Source of the DNA: Bacteroidia bacterium
Lineage (GTDB): Bacteria > Bacteroidota > Bacteroidia > Flavobacteriales_E > Vicingaceae
Length of the DNA stretch: 37,644 nucleotides
Direction of reading: 5' to 3'
Assembly: GCA_030426475.1 (NCBI GenBank)
Contig: JAUHYR010000020.1
Span: forward strand, 1 to 37,644
Part shown: piece by piece, positions 1-8,240 of the stretch
Position numbering within the stretch: position 1 is the first letter of the stretch
Layout: each line of letters starts with the position of its first letter
Program-made: the position numbers and the translations under genes
The notes under the pieces: generated by a model
Seen by the model: the letters and a program-made list of their open reading frames with translations, nothing else
Database searches by the model: none
Told to the model about the DNA's origin: nothing

Positions 1-899
1 TGCCAACCATCAGCACCTTCTGCCGGAATAAAATCGGGCAACATTTGAAATCTTGTTTTTGCCGGATATCCCCACCAACCGGCTAACCTTGGTAACTCAG
101 GACTGTTTGCCCACTTTTCATTAACGTAAATACCACCAACACTTCCCGGTCCTGAATTTAAATATTTGTAACTACACCAAGCAGCAAAATCTACTTTCCA
201 TTCGTTTAACTTTAACTCTACATTTCCAATAGCGTGCGCTAAATCAAAACCAACTATTGCACCTACTTTATGCCCTTCTTCAGTTATGGATTTCATATCA
301 AAAACTTGTCCGGTATAGTAATTTACGCCTCCAATCATTATAGTTGCTAATGAGCCATTATGCTCTTTAATTGTTTGAATAATATCCTCATGCCTAATGG
401 TATGTTCTCCTTCTCTTGGCGATATTTCAATAATTGCATCTTTTGGGTTAAAGCCATGAAGCTTGGCGTGACTTTGTAATATATAATGATCGGAAGGAAA
501 TGCTTTTGCTTCGCATATAATTTTATACCTTTCTTTTGTTGGCCTATACATAGAAATCAATAAAAAATGAAGATTGGCAGATAAGCCGTTCATCGCATTT
601 ACTTCTAAAGGTTTTGCACCAACCAAATTAGCTAATGGTTGTTTAAACATTTCATGATAAGAAAACCATGGATGAGTAGAATTAAAATGTCCTTCCACTC
701 CATATTTTCCCCAATCTTCAAGCTCAAGTAGCACAGCATCTTTTGCAGACTTTGGCATTAATCCGAGAGAATTTCCGGTAAAGTAGATACAGTTTTTTCC
801 TTCATGTTGAGGAAAAATAAATTCGCTTCTATAGTTGTTTAAAGGGTCTGCTTGGTCTTGCTTGGCGGCAAATTCTGCTGAATTTTCAAAGGATTGCAT
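1..899 (-). CDS. kynU: Kynureninase (EC 3.7.1.3), 3' end cut by the window
   Basis: This PLP enzyme cleaves kynurenine to anthranilate and alanine (or 3-hydroxykynurenine to 3-hydroxyanthranilate) in cytosolic tryptophan degradation. The visible 299 residues begin MQSFENSAEFAAKQDQADPL and carry the family's early motif YFTGNSLGLMPKS. The PLP-lysine segment WCSYKYLNSGPG places the Schiff-base lysine at about residue 245. The family is usually a little over 400 residues, so roughly the last quarter lies beyond base 1. The ATG at 897-899 is the natural start, because no upstream in-frame alternative gives a conserved N-terminus. It is divergent from gcvP across about 144 bp. A TACTTTCG at 920-927 (minus) resembles the Bacteroidota -7 box with one mismatch but has no TTG at the right distance. 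The family call is very secure. Confidence 0.95.
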   Translation of the reverse strand, partial: MQSFENSAEFAAKQDQADPLNNYRSEFIFPQHEGKNCIYFTGNSLGLMPKSAKDAVLLELEDWGKYGVEGHFNSTHPWFSYHEMFKQPLANLVGAKPLEVNAMNGLSANLHFLLISMYRPTKERYKIICEAKAFPSDHYILQSHAKLHGFNPKDAIIEISPREGEHTIRHEDIIQTIKEHNGSLATIMIGGVNYYTGQVFDMKSITEEGHKVGAIVGFDLAHAIGNVELKLNEWKVDFAAWCSYKYLNSGPGSVGGIYVNEKWANSPELPRLAGWWGYPAKTRFQMLPDFIPAEGADGW

Positions 900-1017
900 G
901 GTAAAAAATAAAAGTTTGCCGAAAGTAACAAAAAAGCAATTAAATATTAGAATTGAGATTTATCATGAATTTATAAAACATTAAAAAATTAGGCTTTTTG
1001 CAGTCATTAATTGTAGT

Positions 1018-1025
1018 TATATTTG
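1018..1025 (+). promoter_or_regulatory. gcvP promoter, -7 box TATATTTG
   Basis: TATATTTG matches the Bacteroidota -7 consensus TAnnTTTG exactly. A TTTG at 997-1000 lies 17 bp upstream, as expected for the -33 element. Transcription would start near 1031, which leaves a leader of only about 12 nt before the ATG at 1044. This rules out the longer TTG-initiated frame at 1023, which begins inside the -7 box, and leaves no room for a glycine riboswitch. Confidence 0.75.
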
Positions 1026-1043
1026 CCCCCTAAATTTTATAGA

Positions 1044-3914
1044 ATGAGTTTAAGCGATTTTGCTTCACGCCACATTGGACCAAGAGAAGAAGAAGTGGCA
1101 GAAATGTTGAAAACAATAGGAGTTAACTCAGTTGATGAGTTGATTAACCAAACAATCCCTCCAAGAATCAGACTGAAGAAGTCACTGGAGTTACCGGCTC
1201 CTATGGATGAGCAAGAATATTTAAAACATATATGGGAGGTTGCTCAAAAAAACAAAGTTTTTAAACCTTATTTAGGTTTAGGTTATTATGGAACAATTAC
1301 TCCATCAGTTATTTTAAGAAATATTTTTGAAAATCCGGGTTGGTATACAGCTTACACACCTTATCAAGCTGAAATTGCTCAGGGAAGGTTAGAAGCATTG
1401 TTGAATTTTCAAACAATGGTAACTGATTTGACCGGAATGGAGTTAGCAAATGCTTCATTGCTTGATGAAGGCACAGCTGCCGCTGAGGCAATGCTAATGT
1501 TTTATGGCGACAGAACAAGAGACCAAAAAAACAATGGAGCAAATCAGTTTTTAGTTTCTGAGGATTGTTTTCCTCAAACCATATCTATTCTTAAAACCAG
1601 AGCGGAAGCCTTAGGGATAGAGCTAGTTATTCAAAAACACACTTCATTTGAATTGACGGATAAAGTGTTTGGATGTGTGCTACAGTATCCTGCCCAATAT
1701 GGTGATGTTTATGATTATTCCGGTTTAGTAAAAGAATGTAACGGAAAAGGAGTAAAAGTTGTGGTGGCTGCAGATATTATGAGTTTGGCCATTTTAACAC
1801 CTCCGGGAGAGTGGGGCGCAGACGCTGTTGTTGGAACTACTCAACGATTTGGAATTCCGATGGGTTTTGGAGGTCCGCATGCTGCTTATTTTGCTACCAA
1901 GGAAGAATATAAAAGAAGTATTCCGGGTAGAATTATAGGGGTTACTCAAAGCAGAACAGGCGAACAATCTCTTAGAATGGCTTTACAAACAAGAGAACAA
2001 CACATTAAAAGAGATAAAGCTACTTCAAATATTTGTACTGCTCAGGTTCTATTGGCTGTAATGGCAGGAATGTATGCTGTTTATCATGGGTCTGAAGGAA
2101 TAAAGGAAATAGCTACTAAAATTCATCAAAAAACAATTGCTCTTAAAAAAGGGTTAGTTGGTTTGGGCTATAATGTTGCAACAGAAAACTTTTTTGATAC
2201 AATAAAAGTAGAATTGTCGAATGACCAAATTGAACGAGTTCAAGATTTGGCTCAAGCTGCTGAAATTAATTTAAGATATCTAGATGATTCAGTATGTATT
2301 AGTTTTGATGAGACTGTAGCTCTTAAAGATGTTAATCTTTTATTAGCGCTTTTTGCTTCAGCTCAATCAAAATCATCTACTCAACTGGAAGAAATAGTAA
2401 ATGATACTATTTTACCTGATTCTCTGATTAGAAAATCACCTTATTTAACTCATCCTGTTTTTAACACTTATCGTTCCGAAACAGAAATGATGAGGTACAT
2501 TAAAAAGCTTGAAAATAAAGATATTTCATTAGTCCATTCTATGATTGCGTTGGGTTCATGTACCATGAAACTAAATGCAGCCTCTGAGTTAATGCCACTT
2601 AGTTGGCCGGAATTTGGTGCCATTCATCCTTACGCTCCATCTTCACAAACTAAGGGATATTTAGAAATGATTAAAAACCTTGAAAAATACCTTTGTGAAA
2701 TTACAGGATTTGCGGCAATGTCATTACAACCCAATTCAGGTGCTCAAGGTGAGTATGCCGGTCTTATGGTAATCAGGGCATATCATCATGACAAGGGAAA
2801 TAAAAACAGAACAAAAATTCTTATTCCTTCGTCTGCTCATGGAACAAACCCTGCAAGTGCTGTTATGGCAGGCATGGAAGTAGTTGTAGTTAAATGTGAT
2901 GATAAGGGAAATATTGATGTACTTGACTTAAAACAAAAAGCAGAGCAATATTCAAATGATTTAGCCGGACTAATGGTAACTTATCCTTCTACACATGGAG
3001 TGTTTGAAGAATCTATTATGGAGATAACTGATATTATTCACCAAAATGGCGGGTTAGTATATATGGATGGTGCAAATATGAATGCTCAAGTTGGTTTGAC
3101 AAATCCGGCTAACATTGGTGCTGATGTTTGCCACTTGAATTTACATAAAACATTTGCGATACCTCATGGAGGTGGCGGTCCGGGAATGGGACCAATCGGT
3201 GTAACGGAAGCATTGATGCCTTATTTACCCGGGAACCCATTAGTACATGTAGGTGGAGAAAAAGCAATAAATGCTGTTTCTGCAGCTCCTTGGGGGAGTT
3301 CTTTAATATTATTAATATCTTATGGATATATTAAAATGTTAGGTGAAGCGGGCTTAACAAAGTCTACTCAAATGGCTATTTTAAATGCAAATTACCTTAA
3401 AGCTTTATTGAATACAAGATATGACACTTTATATTCAAATGAAAACAATAGAGTTGCTCATGAAATGATATTAGAGTGTAGAAACTTTAAGCAAGAATCT
3501 GGTATTGAAGTAGTGGATATTGCGAAAAGACTTATGGATTATGGTTTTCACGCTCCAACCGTTTCCTTTCCGGTTGCCGGAACATTGATGATTGAACCTA
3601 CTGAAAGCGAAAGTAAAGCTGAGCTGGATAGGTTTGCAGAAGCATTGCTAAATATTAGGTCTGAAATCCAATCTATTGTTGATGGAAAATATGACAAAGA
3701 GGATAACCCTCTTAAAAAAGCTCCACATACAGTTGTTGAGGTTGTTGCGAATAATTGGGAGCATAAATACGATAGAGAAACAGCGGCATTTCCACTAGCA
3801 TGGGTTAAAGAGGCTAAAGTTTGGCCTGGAAGCTCAAGAGTTGATGATGCTTATGGAGACAGGAATTTAATATGTACCTGCCCTGCTATTGAAGAGTACG
3901 AAACAGTCTCTTAA
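1044..3914 (+). CDS. gcvP: Glycine dehydrogenase (decarboxylating), P-protein, single chain (EC 1.4.4.2)
   Basis: P-protein of the glycine cleavage system: it decarboxylates glycine with PLP and passes the aminomethyl group to lipoyl H-protein. The product is 956 residues, essentially the length of the E. coli single-chain enzyme, with an N-terminal half (from FASRHIGPRE) and a catalytic C-terminal half. The PLP-lysine segment HLNLHKTFAIPHGGGGPG puts the Schiff-base lysine at about residue 702. The start is the ATG at 1044 (MSLSDFASRHIGPR). A frame from the TTG at 1023 would add MPPKFYR, but those codons overlap the promoter -7 box. No gcvT or gcvH lies next to it in this window. No transcription terminator is visible before the next gene, only an A/T-rich palindrome. 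Confidence 0.97.
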   Translation: MSLSDFASRHIGPREEEVAEMLKTIGVNSVDELINQTIPPRIRLKKSLELPAPMDEQEYLKHIWEVAQKNKVFKPYLGLGYYGTITPSVILRNIFENPGWYTAYTPYQAEIAQGRLEALLNFQTMVTDLTGMELANASLLDEGTAAAEAMLMFYGDRTRDQKNNGANQFLVSEDCFPQTISILKTRAEALGIELVIQKHTSFELTDKVFGCVLQYPAQYGDVYDYSGLVKECNGKGVKVVVAADIMSLAILTPPGEWGADAVVGTTQRFGIPMGFGGPHAAYFATKEEYKRSIPGRIIGVTQSRTGEQSLRMALQTREQHIKRDKATSNICTAQVLLAVMAGMYAVYHGSEGIKEIATKIHQKTIALKKGLVGLGYNVATENFFDTIKVELSNDQIERVQDLAQAAEINLRYLDDSVCISFDETVALKDVNLLLALFASAQSKSSTQLEEIVNDTILPDSLIRKSPYLTHPVFNTYRSETEMMRYIKKLENKDISLVHSMIALGSCTMKLNAASELMPLSWPEFGAIHPYAPSSQTKGYLEMIKNLEKYLCEITGFAAMSLQPNSGAQGEYAGLMVIRAYHHDKGNKNRTKILIPSSAHGTNPASAVMAGMEVVVVKCDDKGNIDVLDLKQKAEQYSNDLAGLMVTYPSTHGVFEESIMEITDIIHQNGGLVYMDGANMNAQVGLTNPANIGADVCHLNLHKTFAIPHGGGGPGMGPIGVTEALMPYLPGNPLVHVGGEKAINAVSAAPWGSSLILLISYGYIKMLGEAGLTKSTQMAILNANYLKALLNTRYDTLYSNENNRVAHEMILECRNFKQESGIEVVDIAKRLMDYGFHAPTVSFPVAGTLMIEPTESESKAELDRFAEALLNIRSEIQSIVDGKYDKEDNPLKKAPHTVVEVVANNWEHKYDRETAAFPLAWVKEAKVWPGSSRVDDAYGDRNLICTCPAIEEYETVS

Positions 3915-3956
3915 ATTGAAAAAATAAAAAAAAATATTTTTTTAAAAATAAATTCT

Positions 3957-3964
3957 TAAATTTG
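3957..3964 (+). promoter_or_regulatory. Probable promoter -7 box TAAATTTG for the T9SS protein gene
   Basis: TAAATTTG is an exact TAnnTTTG match 28 bp before the ATG at 3993. No TTG lies 17-23 bp upstream. That place is taken by an A/T-only palindrome (3928-3943), which may act as an UP-like element. Transcription would start near 3970. Confidence 0.55.
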
Positions 3965-3992
3965 GGTCTTGTTAAACTTAAAAATAAACATT

Positions 3993-5084
3993 ATGAAAAA
4001 AATCTACTCATTAGCACTTGCTGCTTCTGTTGCGATTGGTTTGAATGCTCAAACTTTTACTCAAGGAGAAGAAGCAGTAATTCTAGAAACTTACAATGTT
4101 TCAAAAAAATTAAATGGGGCTAAAACCCCTACTGATACTGCAGGTTGGTCAAGCACTAATTTTTTACCAAGCTTCGCAGCTAGCTCAAACCAAGCTATTA
4201 ACTGGGGTTACACTGGTGGAGGAAAACTTTTCGGTGTAAATATTTCAGCTGCTAAATTCACTAAAATAGCACAAGGTTATACTAACTTTAATGCTTCTAA
4301 CCTTTGTATTGAAGAAGTACTAATGTGGGTTGTTGATAAAAAACCTTCTGGAGCCGGTACATCTACTCAAACTGTAAATGTTTATAATATGGCTGCTAAC
4401 CAAGCTCATAGCTATAATGGTTCTTCTTTTGTTAAAGATAAAACAGGTCCTTCAGGTGCAGCTTTAGCAACTCAAACAATTACATATAATCAATTAGACA
4501 CTGCTAACTTATTTACAATTGTTACTTTCCCTACTTCTGCAAAAGTTCAAGGTGGTGACTTTGCGTTAGAGTTAGATTTTACACAAGCGTATAATGCCGG
4601 AGATACTTTTGGTTTAATTGGGGATTCACAAGGTGATGCTGCTGGGTTAGATTATGCTTTCCACTATGTTAGTGCAAACGTAGCTAATGGTCCGGGATGG
4701 TATTGTACTAGCCATGTATTTACTGCTAATAGCCAACCGCTTGATAATAATGTTGCAATGTGGGCTGTTTTAGAATATAACTGTGCTCTTTCTATTGGGG
4801 AAGAATATGATTATATTAACGGAATGCAATTAGCTCAAAACTATCCGAATCCTGCAAGTGGTATTACTACTATTGAGTATGCTTTACAAAATGCTTCAGA
4901 AAATGTTAAATTAGAGATATTTGATTTAACAGGAAAAACAATTGAGAAATTTGAATATGCTTCTCAAGCTGCTGGTTCTTACAAAGTAAATGTAGATACT
5001 TATAATATGCCAGTTGGAACTTACTACTTCAGATTATCTGCTAATGGTAAAAACATTACTAAAAAATTGATGACTGTTAAATAG
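3993..5084 (+). CDS. Secreted protein with type IX secretion C-terminal sorting domain
   Basis: The 363-residue protein has an N-terminal signal peptide (MKKIYSLALAASVAIGLNAQ) and a C-terminal type A T9SS sorting domain of about 85 residues. That domain begins LAQNYPNPASG, continues through LEIFDLTGKTIEKF and ends KKLMTVK. It should be exported by Sec, carried across the outer membrane by T9SS, and cleaved and anchored or released at the surface. The middle (about residues 25-275) is rich in Asn, Thr and Ala and matches no family I recognise, so the function is unknown. The ATG at 3993 is preferred over a TTG at 3969, because the latter places eight residues in front of a normal signal peptide. 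A strong hairpin terminator follows. Confidence 0.9.
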   Translation: MKKIYSLALAASVAIGLNAQTFTQGEEAVILETYNVSKKLNGAKTPTDTAGWSSTNFLPSFAASSNQAINWGYTGGGKLFGVNISAAKFTKIAQGYTNFNASNLCIEEVLMWVVDKKPSGAGTSTQTVNVYNMAANQAHSYNGSSFVKDKTGPSGAALATQTITYNQLDTANLFTIVTFPTSAKVQGGDFALELDFTQAYNAGDTFGLIGDSQGDAAGLDYAFHYVSANVANGPGWYCTSHVFTANSQPLDNNVAMWAVLEYNCALSIGEEYDYINGMQLAQNYPNPASGITTIEYALQNASENVKLEIFDLTGKTIEKFEYASQAAGSYKVNVDTYNMPVGTYYFRLSANGKNITKKLMTVK

Positions 5085-5101
5085 TCTTTAATTTTAGATA
5101 T

Positions 5102-5132
5102 AAAAAAAGGGATTCATTTGAATCCCTTTTTT
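5102..5132. terminator. Bidirectional hairpin terminator
   Basis: The arms AAAAAAAGGGATTC and GAATCCCTTTTTT are separated by the loop ATTT (5116-5119). The A-run and T-run flank a GC-containing stem, so the hairpin can terminate both the T9SS gene ending at 5084 and the convergent gene whose stop is at 5154. Confidence 0.85.
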
Positions 5133-5153
5133 ATTGATGCAATTTTTTTATCT

Positions 5154-5555
5154 CTATTTCAGCACAATGGTTAGTTGTTTAGCTAGGTGATTAAAAAAGT
5201 TAGATAACGGCTTTTCAATCATCATTTTCATAAAAGGATTCACGTCACCATCAAATTTTAAATAACCTTCTGTAGAACTTTCGGAAATAGGCTTTAGATG
5301 AACATCTAGTTTAAATTCAAATGGATTTTTCCCATTTGAAACTATGTTTATTAATGTATTTGGATTAGAATTGTCTATTTTCATCCCAATTTGAGCCATT
5401 CCTTGAATAGTAAAGCTACAAGTGTTTTCATCAGATTTCCAATCAGTAATTTTATCCTTTGGCATTAAAGTTTCTAAATTATTTAAATCAGATAAAAAAT
5501 TAAAAACTTCAACTATTGGTTTTTCTACTGTTACCTTTTCAGATTCAATTATCAT
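5154..5555 (-). CDS. SRPBCC (START-like / polyketide cyclase fold) protein
   Basis: A 133-residue cytosolic protein whose opening (ESEKVTVEKPIVEVFNFLSD followed by LNNLETLMP) is typical of the SRPBCC superfamily: a first strand, then a helix, then a Leu/Met-Pro segment. The C-terminal long helix (NPFMKMMIEKPLSNFFNHLA) closes the hydrophobic pocket in this fold. It overlaps the end of pyrE by 4 bp, so the two are translationally coupled. Members bind hydrophobic ligands, and I cannot assign a ligand here. It shares the bidirectional terminator at 5102-5132 with its convergent neighbour. The fold call is fairly sure and the function unknown. Confidence 0.85.
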   Translation of the reverse strand: MIIESEKVTVEKPIVEVFNFLSDLNNLETLMPKDKITDWKSDENTCSFTIQGMAQIGMKIDNSNPNTLINIVSNGKNPFEFKLDVHLKPISESSTEGYLKFDGDVNPFMKMMIEKPLSNFFNHLAKQLTIVLK

Positions 5556-6205
5556 GCTTGTACATTATTTTTCCATTCAGCAGGGTGTATTCTCCATGCC
5601 GATAAAGATTCTATTTCTGATTTTTGAATATACTTTTCCTTCAATGCTTTTTCAATCAAGTGGTCATAGTCAGAGAGGCTGATTAATTTACATTTAGCTT
5701 TTTTAAAATTTTCTTGAGCTATATCAAAACCATAATCAAATATTGATACCATCCCTAATACGTTGACGTTCTTTTCTTTTAAAGCTTCTACAGCATTCAA
5801 ACTACTTTTTCCGGTTGAAACCAGGTCTTCCACTACAACTATTTTTTGCCCTTCAGTTACTTCACCTTCAATCATATTTTGCATTCCGTGTTCTTTAGTA
5901 GAACTTCTTACGTAAGCAAAAGGAAGCCCTAACTCCTGAGCAATTAAAACGCCATGAGCTATCCCTCCGGTTGCAACTCCAACTATAATATTAACATTTT
6001 CAAATTCTTCTCGTACAATAGCCGTTAGGTTTTGTCTAATGAAGTTTCTTACTGTGGGGTATGACAATGTTTTTCTATTATCACAGTATATAGGAGACTT
6101 CCAACCGGATGCCCATGTGAAAGGATTATTTGGTTGTAATTTTATTGCTTTTATTTGTAAAAGATGAGAGGCTAATTGATGAGCTGTTTCTTTATTATGA
6201 ATCAT
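5552..6205 (-). CDS. pyrE: Orotate phosphoribosyltransferase (EC 2.4.2.10)
   Basis: This enzyme transfers phosphoribosyl from PRPP to orotate to give OMP in de novo pyrimidine synthesis. The 217-residue protein has the substrate segment FTWASGWKSPIYCDNRKTLS (about 29-48), the loop SSTKEHG (about 101-107), and the PRPP-binding signature VVVEDLVSTGKS (about 123-134). All key elements are intact. The start is the ATG at 6203-6205, and no other in-frame methionine precedes the conserved region. A TATATTTG -7 box ends only 4 nt upstream, suggesting a leaderless or nearly leaderless mRNA. It heads a two-gene unit with the SRPBCC gene and is divergent from the NUDIX gene across 31 bp. Confidence 0.97.
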   Translation of the reverse strand: MIHNKETAHQLASHLLQIKAIKLQPNNPFTWASGWKSPIYCDNRKTLSYPTVRNFIRQNLTAIVREEFENVNIIVGVATGGIAHGVLIAQELGLPFAYVRSSTKEHGMQNMIEGEVTEGQKIVVVEDLVSTGKSSLNAVEALKEKNVNVLGMVSIFDYGFDIAQENFKKAKCKLISLSDYDHLIEKALKEKYIQKSEIESLSAWRIHPAEWKNNVQA

Positions 6206-6209
6206 TGCA

Positions 6210-6217
6210 CAAATATA
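6210..6217 (-). promoter_or_regulatory. pyrE promoter -7 box TATATTTG
   Basis: Read on the minus strand this is an exact TAnnTTTG match. It lies 4 nt before the pyrE ATG, so initiation would fall at or next to the start codon. No TTG -33 partner is seen at 17-23 bp. Evidence for use is positional only. Confidence 0.45.
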
Positions 6218-6236
6218 TTATTTAAGAAAGAATAAA

Positions 6237-6830
6237 ATGAAAATTTATTACGAAGAAAAAAGAATAGAGATAAACAATTTTGATGTTGATGACACTTTAA
6301 GAGAAGAGACTTCCTTCCTACAGATAAAAACAAATAATGAGCTCTTGTTAAAGCAAGTGCTGGATGATTTTTTTTCCGACAAATTAGGCTCTCTATTGTA
6401 TTTAGAAGCTGAAGAAAAGTTAGTTAAAAATTACTTCACACTAATTATTACTGCAGGTGGTATTGTAAAAAATGGTGACGAGACATTGTTTATATTCAGA
6501 AAGGGTAAATGGGATTTTCCCAAAGGTAAGATTGATAAAGGAGAAACACTTGAAGATGCGGCATTAAGGGAAGTTGAAGAAGAATGTGGGATTAAAGACT
6601 TAAAGTTGATTTCATATAATACTAAAACATACCATGTTTATTTTGATAATGGGTTACCTATTCTAAAAGAAACGTATTGGTATAATATGACATCTCATCA
6701 AGATGAGAATTTAAAACCTCAGATAGAAGAGGATATAACGGAATTAAAATGGGTAAAACGGGAAAATTTTAATGAAATTTTAAATAATACTTACCCTTCG
6801 ATTAAAGAGATTATTTCTGCCCAATCTTAA
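6237..6830 (+). CDS. NUDIX hydrolase
   Basis: A 197-residue protein with a perfect NUDIX box at about residues 97-119: G-x5-E-x7-REVEEE-x-GI, containing GKIDKGE and REVEEECGI. Such enzymes hydrolyse a nucleoside diphosphate linked to another group, using Mg2+ bound by the box glutamates. The KWDFPKGK lead-in resembles diadenosine-polyphosphate or house-cleaning (MutT-like) members, but the substrate cannot be read from the sequence. An N-terminal extension of about 65 residues precedes the catalytic domain. It is divergent from pyrE across 31 bp, and its 3' end overlaps the convergent thioredoxin-like gene by 20 bp. Confidence 0.92.
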   Translation: MKIYYEEKRIEINNFDVDDTLREETSFLQIKTNNELLLKQVLDDFFSDKLGSLLYLEAEEKLVKNYFTLIITAGGIVKNGDETLFIFRKGKWDFPKGKIDKGETLEDAALREVEEECGIKDLKLISYNTKTYHVYFDNGLPILKETYWYNMTSHQDENLKPQIEEDITELKWVKRENFNEILNNTYPSIKEIISAQS

Positions 6831-8226
6831 ATTTTTTCTTGGGGTATAATACGCTCATTATACTGTAAATTTGTCTTTCAACATCACCCGATGGTCTTTC
6901 TGCCGGAGCATATAAAATTTTACCTTCAGGGTCTAAAAAAACATAGGTAGGCATTACTTTTGCCTGGTAACTTTCTAACACTTCATAGTTTTCCCCGAGA
7001 TGTAAGAAGTCCCAACTGTAATTATACTTTCTTTGAACTTCAAGCATGTTTTTCATATCAGCATCACAATTAATACTCACAAACTGAATATCATCTCCAT
7101 AATTTTTATGTAATTTTTGCATTAGCTTCAACTCCTTTAGACTTGGAATACTCCAGCTAGCCCAAAAATTGAGATATACATATTTACCCTTATAATTATC
7201 TAAGGTTTTCTTTTCTCCGTTTTTATCAAAAAGCGTAAATTGAGGTGCAGTAGTGTTTTCAGTAATATTTGTGTACTTTGAGATAATGTTATAGGCAATT
7301 ATTTTATGATAATTAATGGTAGTATTTTCAAATATTTTATTGGTTATATTTAGTAGGTTTTGTTTATCAAAATAAGCGTCAGGAATAACTTCATTTAAGC
7401 TAAAAAGCAGATATAACTCAAGCAAACTATCTCTTTTAAATTTTTGATTTTCGTCTCTTATAAGAGTTTTAATTTTTGGTACATCCAATGAGGTATTTAT
7501 TGTTTTTCTAAGTTCGGTAGATTTTTTTTGGAGACAAAGCTCTTTAAACGAGTGGTGAAAATATTGATTAAAGAAATTCATGTACTCATAATTGTTGTAA
7601 AATATTTTACTCTTGGCTATAAAATCATCATACAAGTCTTTTTTACCGGCATTTGCGGCATCTTTTAGATTGGCTATGCTGTAGGTTAAAAATGTTTTAA
7701 AGAATTCATTTTGTAAAAAAGGGTTATACTTTTCGAGCATTTCTTTTTCAAAATCTTTGATATGACTTTTTATTTGCTGTTTTAAAAAGTAAGCGCTTTT
7801 TTCTTCAATGAAAGTTAAATAATCAATATTAAAAGCAATCATCAACTCATTTAAGTCGGTAGGTTGGGCGTACTTAAATTTTATGTCGAGTTCTTTGTTA
7901 TAAACTTTTGATGAGTTATTGTCCTCACTATAGCTTAGGTCTAGTTGATAGACCTTTCCCGGTTCAGAATAAAATGTAGTCGTTTTATCTTCTATTTTAA
8001 GCTTTATTAATAAAATATCATCAGTATCAAATTCAATTTCAAAGGTCTCATTTTGTGCAATGGGTTTAGAGATTAGCTTCTTTTCTCTAAATGTTACAAA
8101 ATCGGTATAATGATAAACCCCAATAGTTTTATTAGCAAAGCTTTTTGCCTCTCCCTTTAAAACCACTTTTCCGGCAAACACATGACAAGAAAAAAATGCA
8201 AACAATACAAGAAATATATTTTTCAT
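6811..8226 (-). CDS. TlpA-like thioredoxin-fold protein lacking both active-site cysteines
   Basis: The 471-residue protein has a signal peptide (MKNIFLVLFAFFSCHVFAGK), an N-terminal beta domain like the DUF4369 part of Bacteroidota TlpA proteins, a helical middle, and a C-terminal AhpC/TSA-Redoxin domain from about residue 327 (APQFTLFDKNGEKKTLDNYK). The domain keeps NFWASW and the cis-proline MPTYVFLDPEG. Where the CxxC should be it reads W-S-I-P-S (residues 358-362), both cysteines being serine. It is therefore unlikely to do dithiol chemistry and may be a chaperone or binding protein. It starts 14 bp after coaD and probably belongs to the same transcript. Its 3' end overlaps the NUDIX gene by 20 bp. 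Confidence 0.9.
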   Translation of the reverse strand: MKNIFLVLFAFFSCHVFAGKVVLKGEAKSFANKTIGVYHYTDFVTFREKKLISKPIAQNETFEIEFDTDDILLIKLKIEDKTTTFYSEPGKVYQLDLSYSEDNNSSKVYNKELDIKFKYAQPTDLNELMIAFNIDYLTFIEEKSAYFLKQQIKSHIKDFEKEMLEKYNPFLQNEFFKTFLTYSIANLKDAANAGKKDLYDDFIAKSKIFYNNYEYMNFFNQYFHHSFKELCLQKKSTELRKTINTSLDVPKIKTLIRDENQKFKRDSLLELYLLFSLNEVIPDAYFDKQNLLNITNKIFENTTINYHKIIAYNIISKYTNITENTTAPQFTLFDKNGEKKTLDNYKGKYVYLNFWASWSIPSLKELKLMQKLHKNYGDDIQFVSINCDADMKNMLEVQRKYNYSWDFLHLGENYEVLESYQAKVMPTYVFLDPEGKILYAPAERPSGDVERQIYSIMSVLYPKKKFKIGQK

Positions 8227-8240
8227 GTATATAAAAACTG

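Noticed and set aside
920-927. TACTTTCG as a kynureninase promoter, and TAATTTCG (28246-28253) for purB
   Set aside because: Each has one mismatch to TAnnTTTG and no TTG at 17-23 bp. In AT-rich DNA such partial matches are expected by chance.
1023-1043. TTG-initiated extension of gcvP (MPPKFYR)
   Set aside because: These codons begin inside the -7 promoter box and are not part of the conserved P-protein start MSLSDFASRHIG.
6811-8226. Treating the cysteine-less thioredoxin gene as a pseudogene
   Set aside because: The frame is complete, the signal peptide, domain order and cis-proline are kept, and no internal stops or frameshifts are seen.
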